Shown piece after piece: positions 1 to 5,751 of a stretch of 5,782 bases of DNA. Source of the stretch: CAZNQW01 sp964575225 (GTDB lineage: Bacteria; Chloroflexota; Anaerolineae; JAAYZQ01); assembly GCA_964575225.1 (NCBI GenBank), contig CAZNQW010000244.1:1-5782 (forward strand). Reading direction: 5' to 3'. Numbering within the stretch: position 1 is the stretch's first letter; each line of letters begins with the position of its first letter. The notes below the pieces were generated by a model that had not been told where the DNA came from, searched no databases, and saw nothing but the letters and a program-made list of their open reading frames with translations. The position numbers and the translations under genes were made by a program.

Positions 1-45
1 ACACCCTATCCTACACTCTTTCCCTACACGACGCTCTTCCGATCT
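1..45 (+). other. Illumina sequencing adapter left in the assembly
   Basis: Bases 13-45 match, over all 33 bases, the standard Illumina TruSeq/PE read-1 adapter that begins ACACTCTTTCCC and ends GCTCTTCCGATCT. Bases 1-16 look like a second, degraded copy of the adapter start (ACAC-CCTATCC-TACAC against ACAC-TCTTTCCC-TACAC), as an adapter concatemer with read errors would give; that part is inference. None of this is genomic. Native sequence appears to begin at base 46, directly before the ribosome binding site of the first gene, so any promoter for the operon lies outside the window. Confidence 0.96.
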
Positions 46-70
46 TGGACCTGAAAGGGAGCTAACCGCC

Positions 71-2050
71 ATGTCGACATCATCTACCGAGTTGATCCGC
101 CGTTCTTTTCGCGGCCAAGCCGCTTTTCGCCACGTATCGGCGATTGCCCAGCACCATCGCATCCAGGCCAGTCCGGGCTATCGGGCTGCAGCCAAGTATG
201 TCTCGGACCGCCTGACCGAATTGGGCATACCCAATCAGATTCACGCCTATCCTGCCACCACCCACGACCGTTTTTGGACTGCCTACAGCTTTCTCGAATG
301 GGCCTGTGATAGAGCTACCCTTCACCTCATCGACTCGGAGGGCTCGCTCGGCGAGATGCTCTGCGACTTTGCCGCCGTACCCATCAGCGTCATCCAGCGC
401 AGTATTCCCGCCGACGGCGATTTCGATCTGGTGGTTTTGGGGGGCAAGGGGGGCCAAGATCCGGCCGACTATGAGGGCGTGGACGTGGCCGGCAAACTGG
501 TGCTCACCCGCGAGCCTGCGGCGCGTGTGGCCGAGTTGGCCGTGAATCGCTTTGGGGCGGCCGGTGTCGTTTTCGATGGGATGCAGGCCGGGGCGCGGTC
601 TGACCTGGACCTACCCGATGCCCTGCAATACACCTCGTTCTGGTGGCATGGCCCTCTTACCCCCAACACGTTTGGCTTTGTGGTCAGTCCGCGCCGTGGA
701 CGGGCGCTGCGAGCTCGGCTGGCGGCAGGGGAGAGGCTCCAGGTGCGCGCCGAGATCAGATCCCGTTTCTACCCTGGCTCCCTCGACGTGGTCGACGCCT
801 TGCTTCCCGGCATCGAACCGGGCCAGGAGGTGTTGCTGGTTAGCCATCTCTGCCATCCCATGCCCGGGGCCCACGACAACGCCTCTGGCTCGGGGACGCT
901 GCTAGAGGTCGCCGAATGTCTGGCCCATCTCATCGGCGAGGGCCGGCTCCCCAAGCCGCGGCGCGGCATCCGCTTTATCTGGATCCCTGAGTTTACCGGC
1001 ACCTATGCCTGGCTGGCGGACCATGAGGTGGATGTTGCGGCCGGTCGCTGGATTGCCGGGCTGAACCTGGACATGGTGGGTGCCGACCAGTGCAAGACCG
1101 GTGGCACGTGGCGTTTGGTGGGCCTGCCCGAAGCGGGCGCCGGATTTGCGGATCATTTGCTTGCCTGGTTGCGAGAGCCCCTCCTGGCAGGTCAACGGTG
1201 GGAGGATGCCGCCTTTGAGGCCGGTTCGGACCATTTCATCCTGTCGGATCCGGCGGTCAATGTTCCCATGCCGATGCTCATCCAGTGGCCCGACAAGTTT
1301 TACCATACTTCGGCGGATACGATCGATCAAGTCTCTGTCGATAGCCTGGAACGCAGCGGCGCCTTGGCTGCCACGTATGCCTACTGGCTGGCAACGGCTG
1401 GTGCTTCCGACGTGCGCTGGCTCGCCCACTGGATGAGCAGTCGTCTTGCGGCTGCCGCCGGACGCCGGGCCGTAGAAGCCGTGCAGGGAGCCGCAGAGAT
1501 GACCGCTGAGAAACGGTCACGCACGTGGCACACCTACCGCCGCCAAAGTGCATTTCGTGCCGAATGCGCCCTCGCCGCTCTGGGCAGCCTGACGCGGTTG
1601 GCGCCCGAGCTGAAGGATGAGATCGCACTCAAGCGCGAGGAGCTGGCTGGGCATCTGGCCGATGAAGATTCCTGGGTCCGCGCTGCCCTCCAGCCAGAAC
1701 CTGGGGTGGAGCCCGCGGACGACTCGGTGCCCGAGTGGCAAGCCGAGGCCGCGGCGCTTGTGCCCGAGCGCTTGATCTCGGGCTCGGCGGCGTTCGGCAG
1801 CCTGATTCAGCTCCAAGATCAGCAGGTGCAGGATGGCTATTGGCAGTTGGCGGAGAGCGCCGGACGATCGCTTCATCTCACGGCGGTCCTGATGCAGTTC
1901 TGGACCGACGGCCAGCGCACAGTAGCCGAGATTGCCGAGCGAATTCACCTGGAAACCGGGGCGCCGGAAGATGATGTTGCGTTGCGCCTATTCAAACTGA
2001 TGGCGGCAGCAGGGATTGTCCAGTTGCGCCCTGTGGTGGGCACTGGCTAG
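71..2050 (+). CDS. M28-type zinc aminopeptidase, DUF4910-like, with PA-like insert and C-terminal winged helix
   Basis: This is a probable cytoplasmic metallo-aminopeptidase of clan MH that removes N-terminal residues from peptides; no signal peptide or membrane segment is visible. Residues about 1-110 form the N-terminal part of the peptidase fold, and residues about 115-205 (with DYEGVDVAGKLVL and GAAGVVFDG) look like a protease-associated (PA) insert. The two-metal site follows in M28 order: SHLCHP with H259 and H262, AHDNASGSG with D269, WIPEF with E307 as the expected general base, NLDMVG with D334, GSDH at 386-388, and FYHTSADT with H412. Residues about 440-590 are an alanine-rich helical linker. 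Residues 606-655 (FWTDGQRTVAEIAERI to the GIVQLRP end) resemble a winged-helix or PqqD-like module. The ATG at 71 is supported by AAGGGAG eight to nine bases upstream. The M42 gene follows after 17 bases. The peptidase class is secure; the substrate is unknown. Confidence 0.87.
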   Translation: MSTSSTELIRRSFRGQAAFRHVSAIAQHHRIQASPGYRAAAKYVSDRLTELGIPNQIHAYPATTHDRFWTAYSFLEWACDRATLHLIDSEGSLGEMLCDFAAVPISVIQRSIPADGDFDLVVLGGKGGQDPADYEGVDVAGKLVLTREPAARVAELAVNRFGAAGVVFDGMQAGARSDLDLPDALQYTSFWWHGPLTPNTFGFVVSPRRGRALRARLAAGERLQVRAEIRSRFYPGSLDVVDALLPGIEPGQEVLLVSHLCHPMPGAHDNASGSGTLLEVAECLAHLIGEGRLPKPRRGIRFIWIPEFTGTYAWLADHEVDVAAGRWIAGLNLDMVGADQCKTGGTWRLVGLPEAGAGFADHLLAWLREPLLAGQRWEDAAFEAGSDHFILSDPAVNVPMPMLIQWPDKFYHTSADTIDQVSVDSLERSGALAATYAYWLATAGASDVRWLAHWMSSRLAAAAGRRAVEAVQGAAEMTAEKRSRTWHTYRRQSAFRAECALAALGSLTRLAPELKDEIALKREELAGHLADEDSWVRAALQPEPGVEPADDSVPEWQAEAAALVPERLISGSAAFGSLIQLQDQQVQDGYWQLAESAGRSLHLTAVLMQFWTDGQRTVAEIAERIHLETGAPEDDVALRLFKLMAAAGIVQLRPVVGTG

Positions 2051-2067
2051 AGAAGAAAGGAAACGAA

Positions 2068-2943
2068 ATGTTCGAGTTGGTCAAGGCATTGACCGAACTG
2101 CCGGGCATGGTGGGCCAGGAAGAGCCGGTGCAGCAGTTCATCCGCCAGCGATGGGGGCCTCGCTGCCAAGACATCACCACCACAGGCGTCGGCAACGTCA
2201 TCGCCCACGTGGGCGGCAAGGGGCCGCGATTGCTGATCTTGGCCCATGCCGACGAGGTTGGCGTGGTCGTAAAGGGCATCTCGCCCGAAGGGATGGTGTG
2301 GGTAAAGCCCCGATGGTCCTTGCAGACGCGCCCCGGGCGCGATGTGCACTACTTTGGGCACCCCTGCCTGATTCAGACTGAAAAAGGCGATGTGCCCGGG
2401 TTCTTTGCCACCGTGACGGGTCATGTCACCCCTGCCGAACTGCGCGACAAGCCGGCCCTTGGTTGGAACGATCTCTGGGTGGATATCGGCGCCAAAAGTG
2501 CAGCCGAAGCCGAAGACTGGGGCGTACAGATCGGTGACGGGGTGGTCTGGTCTCCGCCCACCCGGTGGGTGGGGCATTATATCGTCGGAAAAGCNNNNNN
2601 NNNNCTCACGGGAGACATTCCTGGCGTAAACCAGGCCGACATTGCGACGCGCTTGGGCGGCGGGCCGATGTTGGTCCACCACGACTCTGTACATTACGAC
2701 CGTCGCTTTACTCGCTACCTTGCCCAGCTCGCGGCAGAGGTCGGGATTTCTGTGCAGCACGCGGTGTTTGGGCAATATTCCAGTGATGGGGCAGCGCTGA
2801 TTCAGCTCGGGGTTCCAGCAGCGCTTTTGGGATTTGCCACTCGGTACACGCACAGCCCGTATGAGATGCTCGCCGAAGAGGATCTGGAGCAATGTGTTCA
2901 ACTGCTCCATGCCTTCTTGAAGCGACCCGGCCCCTTTGCCTAG
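2068..2943 (+). CDS. M42 family aminopeptidase (glutamyl aminopeptidase / CelM-like), interrupted by an assembly gap
   Basis: This is a co-catalytic metallo-aminopeptidase of the M42 family, members of which form large tetrahedral (TET) cytosolic particles that degrade peptides. Visible motifs are LILAHADEVG with H60 and D62 (first metal ligand region), the GKA that normally leads into the DDR motif, DIPGVN after the gap, YSSDGAALIQLGVPA near the C-terminus, and ATRYTHSPYE with H262 (numbered across the N run), the last metal ligand. The stretch that should carry DDR, the catalytic EE of QEEVG, and the D of the DVT motif is absent because it falls in the 10-N gap. The readable product is 291 residues against a usual 340-360, so about 55-60 residues are missing from the assembly and this is not evidence of natural loss. 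AGAAAGG lies about 7 bases before the ATG. The 17-base spacing from the M28 gene indicates one transcript. Confidence 0.88.
   Translation: MFELVKALTELPGMVGQEEPVQQFIRQRWGPRCQDITTTGVGNVIAHVGGKGPRLLILAHADEVGVVVKGISPEGMVWVKPRWSLQTRPGRDVHYFGHPCLIQTEKGDVPGFFATVTGHVTPAELRDKPALGWNDLWVDIGAKSAAEAEDWGVQIGDGVVWSPPTRWVGHYIVGKXXXXLTGDIPGVNQADIATRLGGGPMLVHHDSVHYDRRFTRYLAQLAAEVGISVQHAVFGQYSSDGAALIQLGVPAALLGFATRYTHSPYEMLAEEDLEQCVQLLHAFLKRPGPFA
2595..2604. other. Assembly gap (10 N) of nominal length inside the M42 gene
   Basis: Ten ambiguous bases lie between the codons for GKA and LTGDIPG. The frame happens to continue across them, but comparison with the M42 family order says roughly 165-180 bases are absent. 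The N count is therefore a placeholder, and downstream coordinates are shifted relative to the real genome. Confidence 0.95.
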
Positions 2944-3065
2944 TAGGGCTGGCGGCGCTGCCGGGCGCCTAAATGTCGGTTTGTTTTCAAAAGTGCATCG
3001 ACGGATCCGGCGGGCAGTGTACCCACTGCTGAGGCCGGTAACGAATTTCTTTTAGGGAGGATACT
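2944..3065 (+). promoter_or_regulatory. Intergenic region before the SDR gene, with a small palindrome
   Basis: These 122 bases separate the peptidase operon from the dehydrogenase. They hold a weak hairpin (GGCGC 2954-2958 with GCGCC 2965-2969, no clean T run after it), a perfect hyphenated palindrome GCAGTG-TACC-CACTGC at 3014-3029, and the strong Shine-Dalgarno GGGAGG at 3055-3060. No convincing -35/-10 pair stands out. The palindrome could be an operator or an RNA hairpin in the leader. Whether the SDR gene has its own promoter or is read through from the peptidases is undecided. Confidence 0.35.
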
Positions 3066-3842
3066 ATGGATCTGGGATTGCAGGGGAAGGTCGCCCTCGT
3101 CACCGGAGGCTCTCAAGGCATAGGCCGCGCAACGGCCATTGGCCTGGCCCGAGAAGGCGTGAAGGTGGCGATTGCGGCGCGAGGGGTTAAGGAATTGAAT
3201 CAGGTGTCCCAGGAGATCGAATCTGCCGGAAGCGCGGCCCTGGTGCTGGTTGGGGATGTGACCAAAGACGCAGACCGCACGCGCTTTGTAGACGAAACGA
3301 TCAAGGCCTTTGGTCGCCTGGACATCTTGATTCACTGCGCTGGAATCATGGAGAACGGCACCGTGGAAACTACGTCCACTGAGCTGTGGCGGCGAGCCAT
3401 GGATGTCAACGTAGACGCGATCTTTGAGCTGACCAAATTGGCTGTGCCCCACCTGATTGAGACCAAAGGCAACGTCATCATCATGTCGAGCGTTTGCGGC
3501 GTGCGCCCCTTTGCCGGAATTTTGGCTTACGCAGTCAGTAAAGCGGCGGCGGATCAGATGACCAAATGCCTGGCGTTGGAGCTGGCGCCCTACGGTGTGC
3601 GTGTCAACTGCCTCAGCCCTGGTGTCGTGGAGTCGAATCTGCATATTGCCGGAGGGTTGAGCAAGGAGGAGTACGCCGGCTTCCTGGAGCGGGCCAAAAT
3701 CACCCACCCGCTGGCGCGACCCGGGCAACCGGAAGAGATCGCCGACGCCATTGTCTTTTTGGTGTCAGAGCGCTCTGCCTGGACAACCGGCGTGAGTTTC
3801 GCCGTGGACGGTGGTCGCGGCCTGACCTACGCGCGCGCTTGA
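3066..3842 (+). CDS. Classical short-chain dehydrogenase/reductase (FabG-like SDR)
   Basis: This is a soluble NAD(P)-dependent oxidoreductase of the classical SDR family. At 258 residues it has the normal family length and is intact. Motifs in order are the Rossmann glycine motif TGGSQGIG (T13 to G20), R39 at the end of strand beta-2, which favours NADP(H), GDVT with the adenine-ring aspartate, HCAG at 90-93 in place of the usual NNAG, N115 in MDVNVDA, the catalytic serine S142 in MSSV, YAVSK with Y155 and K159, and LSPG followed by the C-terminal VDGG. The N-S-Y-K tetrad is therefore complete. GGGAGG stands 5 bases before the ATG and fixes the start. The gene is followed by its own strong terminator. 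The substrate cannot be read from the sequence: candidates include 3-oxoacyl-ACP, sugar, polyol and hydroxyacid reductases. Confidence 0.93.
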   Translation: MDLGLQGKVALVTGGSQGIGRATAIGLAREGVKVAIAARGVKELNQVSQEIESAGSAALVLVGDVTKDADRTRFVDETIKAFGRLDILIHCAGIMENGTVETTSTELWRRAMDVNVDAIFELTKLAVPHLIETKGNVIIMSSVCGVRPFAGILAYAVSKAAADQMTKCLALELAPYGVRVNCLSPGVVESNLHIAGGLSKEEYAGFLERAKITHPLARPGQPEEIADAIVFLVSERSAWTTGVSFAVDGGRGLTYARA

Positions 3843-3906
3843 GAAGACGCCCTCGTGTCTCTCCGTCAAGCAGGCCGCTGATTGACAGCGGACCAGCCGA
3901 AAACCC

Positions 3907-3949
3907 ACGGGCCCAAGGAATCGATCGGTTCCTTGGGCCCGTCAATTTT
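3907..3949. terminator. Strong intrinsic terminator, probably bidirectional
   Basis: A perfect 14-bp stem (ACGGGCCCAAGGAA at 3907-3920, complement at 3929-3942) closes an 8-base loop and is followed by CAATTTTC on the plus strand. On the minus strand the same stem is followed by GGGTTTTCGG. It sits 65 bases after the SDR stop codon. It would end SDR transcription and also stop transcription arriving from the minus-strand transposase debris. Confidence 0.9.
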
Positions 3950-3954
3950 CCAGC

Positions 3955-4006
3955 TGTCCTGGCCGAAAATTGTCATCCGTTGTCCTGGCCGAAAAATGTC
4001 ATCCGT
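3955..4006 (+). repeat. Two tandem 26-bp units, transposon-end-like
   Basis: Unit 1 (3955-3980) and unit 2 (3981-4006) each read TGTCCTGGCCGAAAA, then one variable base (T in unit 1, A in unit 2), then TGTCATCCGT. They differ only at that base. The TGT start, GAAAA core and head-to-tail arrangement resemble the repeated terminal binding sites of several insertion-sequence families, such as IS21-type multiple terminal repeats; that assignment is inference. A third copy identical to unit 2 begins at 5730. Confidence 0.85.
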
Positions 4007-4033
4007 GCAGAGATCAGCCAGTACCTCTTTCGG
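3981..4033 (+). repeat. 53-bp direct repeat, copy A
   Basis: These 53 bases (TGTCCTGG start, CCTCTTTCGG end) are identical to 5730-5782. The match starts exactly at the unit boundary, since the preceding base is T here and C at the other copy, and it stops only because the window ends. This marks 3981 as the likely left end of a repeated mobile element that extends to the right. Confidence 0.92.
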
Positions 4034-4278
4034 GAGATCCCTTTGGTCGACCAATTGCCACCCGTTTTCACCCCGTTGAGGCCCATTCCACCCATCCAAG
4101 GATAACGGGACCAGCTGCCAGAAGGTGATTTGCGACGCCTTTAACCGGCAAATGTGCCGTTGAGCCTATGCACCAGCCAACGAGTACGCACCTGTTCCAT
4201 TGGAAGTGATGGGGAAAGAGATTCTGTTGTATCGTGCAGTGGGGCAATAGGTTGTGGCAGGAAACCCTTGACCGAGAT

Positions 4279-4932
4279 TCAGGCAGCGCGGGGCAGTGTG
4301 GACCCTCTCGGTGTCCGTCGGCGGTAGTTGTGATGCAGGCCGCCGAGGACCGGGTGAGCCATGATCCTGCCCACGTTCTGTTCCTCCAGCTGTTCTAGCG
4401 GGTCTGGAATGCGCTGGCTGATACCCTGGTGAGGCCGGGCATGATTGAAGTAGGCCTGATACTGCTTCACCGTCTTGTAAAGATGGCGTTCGTTCAGAAT
4501 CAGAAAGAAGTCCAAGCATTCACGGCGTACACTGCCCAGGAATCGCTTGCAAACAGCGTTGGCCTTGGGCGCTTGATAGGGCGTGGTCAAGACGTCGATA
4601 TGGGTCCCCTGGGCCACTCGGTCGAATGCGGCACCGAACTTGTGGTCGTTGTCTCGAATCAGAAACCGTGGCCCCTGCCCATATGGGGTCGCCTCCCGCA
4701 GTTGCTGGGCGACCCAGGCATCGTTTGGACTTCTGGTCACCCCAAAATGCACCAGCCGACGAGAACCCAGCTCGATCACCACAAAGACAAAAACGGCGCG
4801 GAAGAAGAGGTCATACGTCTGCAGGAAATCAACAGCCCAGATGTCCTTGGCATGGTTGCGAAGAAACGTGCCCCATGTCTGACTGGTTGGAACCGGTGAG
4901 CGTACCTGACGGAGGTACAGATGTAGTTGCAT
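4279..4932 (-). pseudogene. DDE transposase, IS3/IS481-like integrase core, N-truncated and catalytically mutated
   Basis: This 217-residue reading frame carries the rve/integrase core of an insertion-sequence transposase. The segment PTSQTWGTFLRNHAKDIWAVDF gives the first catalytic aspartate D35 (codon 35). LIRDNDHKFG gives the second, D94. GSVRRECLD, YFNHARPHQGI and GGLHHNYRRR are the usual C-terminal signatures. The motif NAVCKRFLGS should read NA-x-x-ERF: the catalytic glutamate is replaced by K129 (codon AAG, plus-strand bases 4546-4548), explained by one G-to-A change. The N-terminal helix-turn-helix region of about 100 or more residues is missing, because the frame is closed by TGA at plus bases 4978-4980 and the residues between show no such domain. 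It is almost certainly inactive. The IS3 versus IS481 family assignment is uncertain. Confidence 0.85.
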
Positions 4933-4980
4933 GTCAAATTGGAAGCAGTGTGGTGCAGAAGCAGTTTGACCGTTGGTTCA

Positions 4981-5157
4981 GGGGGTAAGATGAGCAGGCA
5001 GGGAGCAACGACCGCACGCAGCCCTCTTTTCTGCGGCGGCTGGTGGGTCTTGGTTCAGCAACCTTCCCTTACAGACTCAGGCTATGCTCCGGTTGCCGTT
5101 TTCCCTCAGAGCGATCTGCTCGGGGTTGTAAACCGCACCCGGCAAACGAACCGGTGC
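4981..5157. other. Non-coding spacer between the two transposase remnants, with clustered hairpins
   Basis: No recognisable protein is encoded on either strand. Several small inverted repeats lie next to the IS110 stop codon: GCACC(C)GG 5135-5142 with CCGGTGC 5151-5157, GGTT 5124-5127 with AACC 5131-5134, GAGC 5109-5112 with GCTC 5118-5121, and CGG 5090-5092 with CCG 5096-5098. This is where the right end of the IS110 element should lie. Confidence 0.45.
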
Positions 5158-5751
5158 TTAGTTGCCCGCTGCGCAGAGACGCGACGGTGGCAGCGGGATG
5201 GTTCGCCTGCCCTGACGAATGGCCGTCAGGTCGGCGCCCAGCCCCAGGCGGTCGAGCTGCTGTCGGACGTACTCGCCGACGGTCTGGCCGTCGGGCCGCA
5301 GGTCGCAGCCCAGGCGATAGGCATGCTGTATCAGCATGCGGGCCACCTGTTGCGGGTCGGCAAAACGGTCAGCTTCTTCTTTGCTCAGGACATGCCACAC
5401 CGCGACCAGCAGTTTGCGGGCGATGGCCACTATGGCCTTGTTCTTGCCCAAGCGCGGCTCGAGCCGGGCCATCTCCGCCCGCCAGTGGGGATGGGTACGG
5501 GAGGCGGTGTGTGCCGCTTCCACCATAGCGGCGCGGATGTCGCGCCGGCCAGCCTTGGTAATCTGTCCGCTGCGATGAGTTAGGCCGCTGTCGTGCACCC
5601 GCGTCCCTAACCCGGTGTAGCCGACCAAGTGCTTGGCCGTAGGAAAACGCGCGATGTCACCAATGGCAGCCAGGAGGGTGAGAGCGGTCAGCAGGGCGAT
5701 GCCAGGAATCTGCACCAGCAGCGGCACCCTGTCCTGGCCGAAAAATGTCAT
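5158..5751 (-). pseudogene. IS110-family transposase, C-terminal half, cut by a repeat element
   Basis: The product resembles the C-terminal (Transposase_20 / IS116-IS110-IS902) domain. It has VQIPGIALLTALTLLAAIGD, the helix-hairpin-helix-like start of that domain, and then RFPTAKHLVGYTGLG. HDSG carries S55, the expected conserved serine used by IS110-type recombinases. THRSGQITKAGRRDIR and KNKAIVAIARKLLVAVWHVL follow. The N-terminal RuvC-like DEDD domain, normally about 150-200 residues, is absent. The first seven codons (MTFFGQD) and the first base of the eighth are not IS110 sequence: they come from the minus strand of the 26-bp repeat unit beginning at 5730. True IS110 sequence is therefore 5158-5729, and the ATG is accidental. 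The stop codon is TAA at 5158-5160. The product would be non-functional. Confidence 0.88.
5321..5339. repeat. Hyphenated perfect palindrome inside the IS110 transposase gene
   Basis: GCATGCTG-TAT-CAGCATGC forms an 8-bp perfect stem with a 3-base centre. It lies within the codons for LIQHAYR of the transposase. It may be chance within coding sequence or a protein-binding or RNA hairpin site. Confidence 0.5.

Larger units (their letters stand above)
3843..4278. other. Gene-free stretch between the SDR gene and the transposase remnant
   Basis: These 436 bases hold the SDR terminator (3907-3949), the tandem 26-bp transposon-end-like units (3955-4006) and about 270 bases of what is probably the non-coding end of the insertion element downstream of its minus-strand transposase. 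An imperfect hairpin (AACCGGCA 4143-4150 with TGCCGTT 4155-4161) is the only other structure seen. Open frames here show no recognisable protein. Confidence 0.6.
3955..4980 (-). mobile_element. Remnant of a DDE (integrase-core) insertion sequence
   Basis: The remnant consists of the tandem end-like repeats, about 270 bases of non-coding DNA, and an N-terminally shortened minus-strand transposase. No inverted partner of the 26-bp unit was found elsewhere in the window, so the right end is lost or lies outside it. The right limit given (4980) is the in-frame stop upstream of the transposase and is only a working boundary. Linking the repeats to this transposase is inferred from adjacency. Confidence 0.5.
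4981..5729 (-). mobile_element. IS110-family insertion sequence, partial
   Basis: This is the downstream half of an IS110-type element: the transposase C-terminus plus the non-coding spacer after it. IS110 elements usually lack clear terminal inverted repeats, so the right boundary within 4981-5157 cannot be fixed by eye. The left half is missing beyond the junction at 5729/5730. Confidence 0.55.

Noticed and set aside
902..1429. Minus-strand open frame of 175 codons inside the M28 gene
   Set aside because: It is a non-coding shadow in GC-rich DNA, without motifs or a plausible ribosome binding site.
2047..2910. Long minus-strand open frame opposite the M42 gene
   Set aside because: It has no recognisable motif and mirrors the codon structure of the M42 gene, whose motifs and ribosome binding site are clear.
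2954..2980. Hairpin after the M42 stop codon as a terminator
   Set aside because: The stem is only 5 bp and the T-rich stretch that follows is broken and displaced, so it does not qualify as a convincing intrinsic terminator.
2940..3728. Long minus-strand open frame opposite the SDR gene
   Set aside because: It is a shadow of the SDR gene; there is no family similarity and the plus-strand SDR has all its catalytic motifs.
71..3842. Peptidase-SDR cluster as a natural-product or defence system
   Set aside because: Nothing beyond housekeeping-type enzyme families is visible; there is no precursor peptide, nuclease, NTPase or toxin-like partner, and the SDR gene is separated by 122 bases with its own leader.
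3955..4006. Tandem 26-bp repeats as a CRISPR array
   Set aside because: The units are contiguous with no spacers, only two are present, and the third copy marks an IS junction.
4168..4186. Similarity of about 17 in 19 bases between 4168-4186 and about 4748-4766 inside the transposase gene
   Set aside because: The match does not extend on either side and is near what chance could give in this window, so it is not called a duplication.
4429..4899. Plus-strand open frame of 156 codons across the DDE transposase
   Set aside because: It is opposite a recognisable integrase core and shows no protein signature of its own.
4927..5583. Plus-strand open frame of 218 codons over the IS110 remnant
   Set aside because: The minus strand carries the clear IS110 C-terminal motifs; the plus-strand translation resembles nothing.
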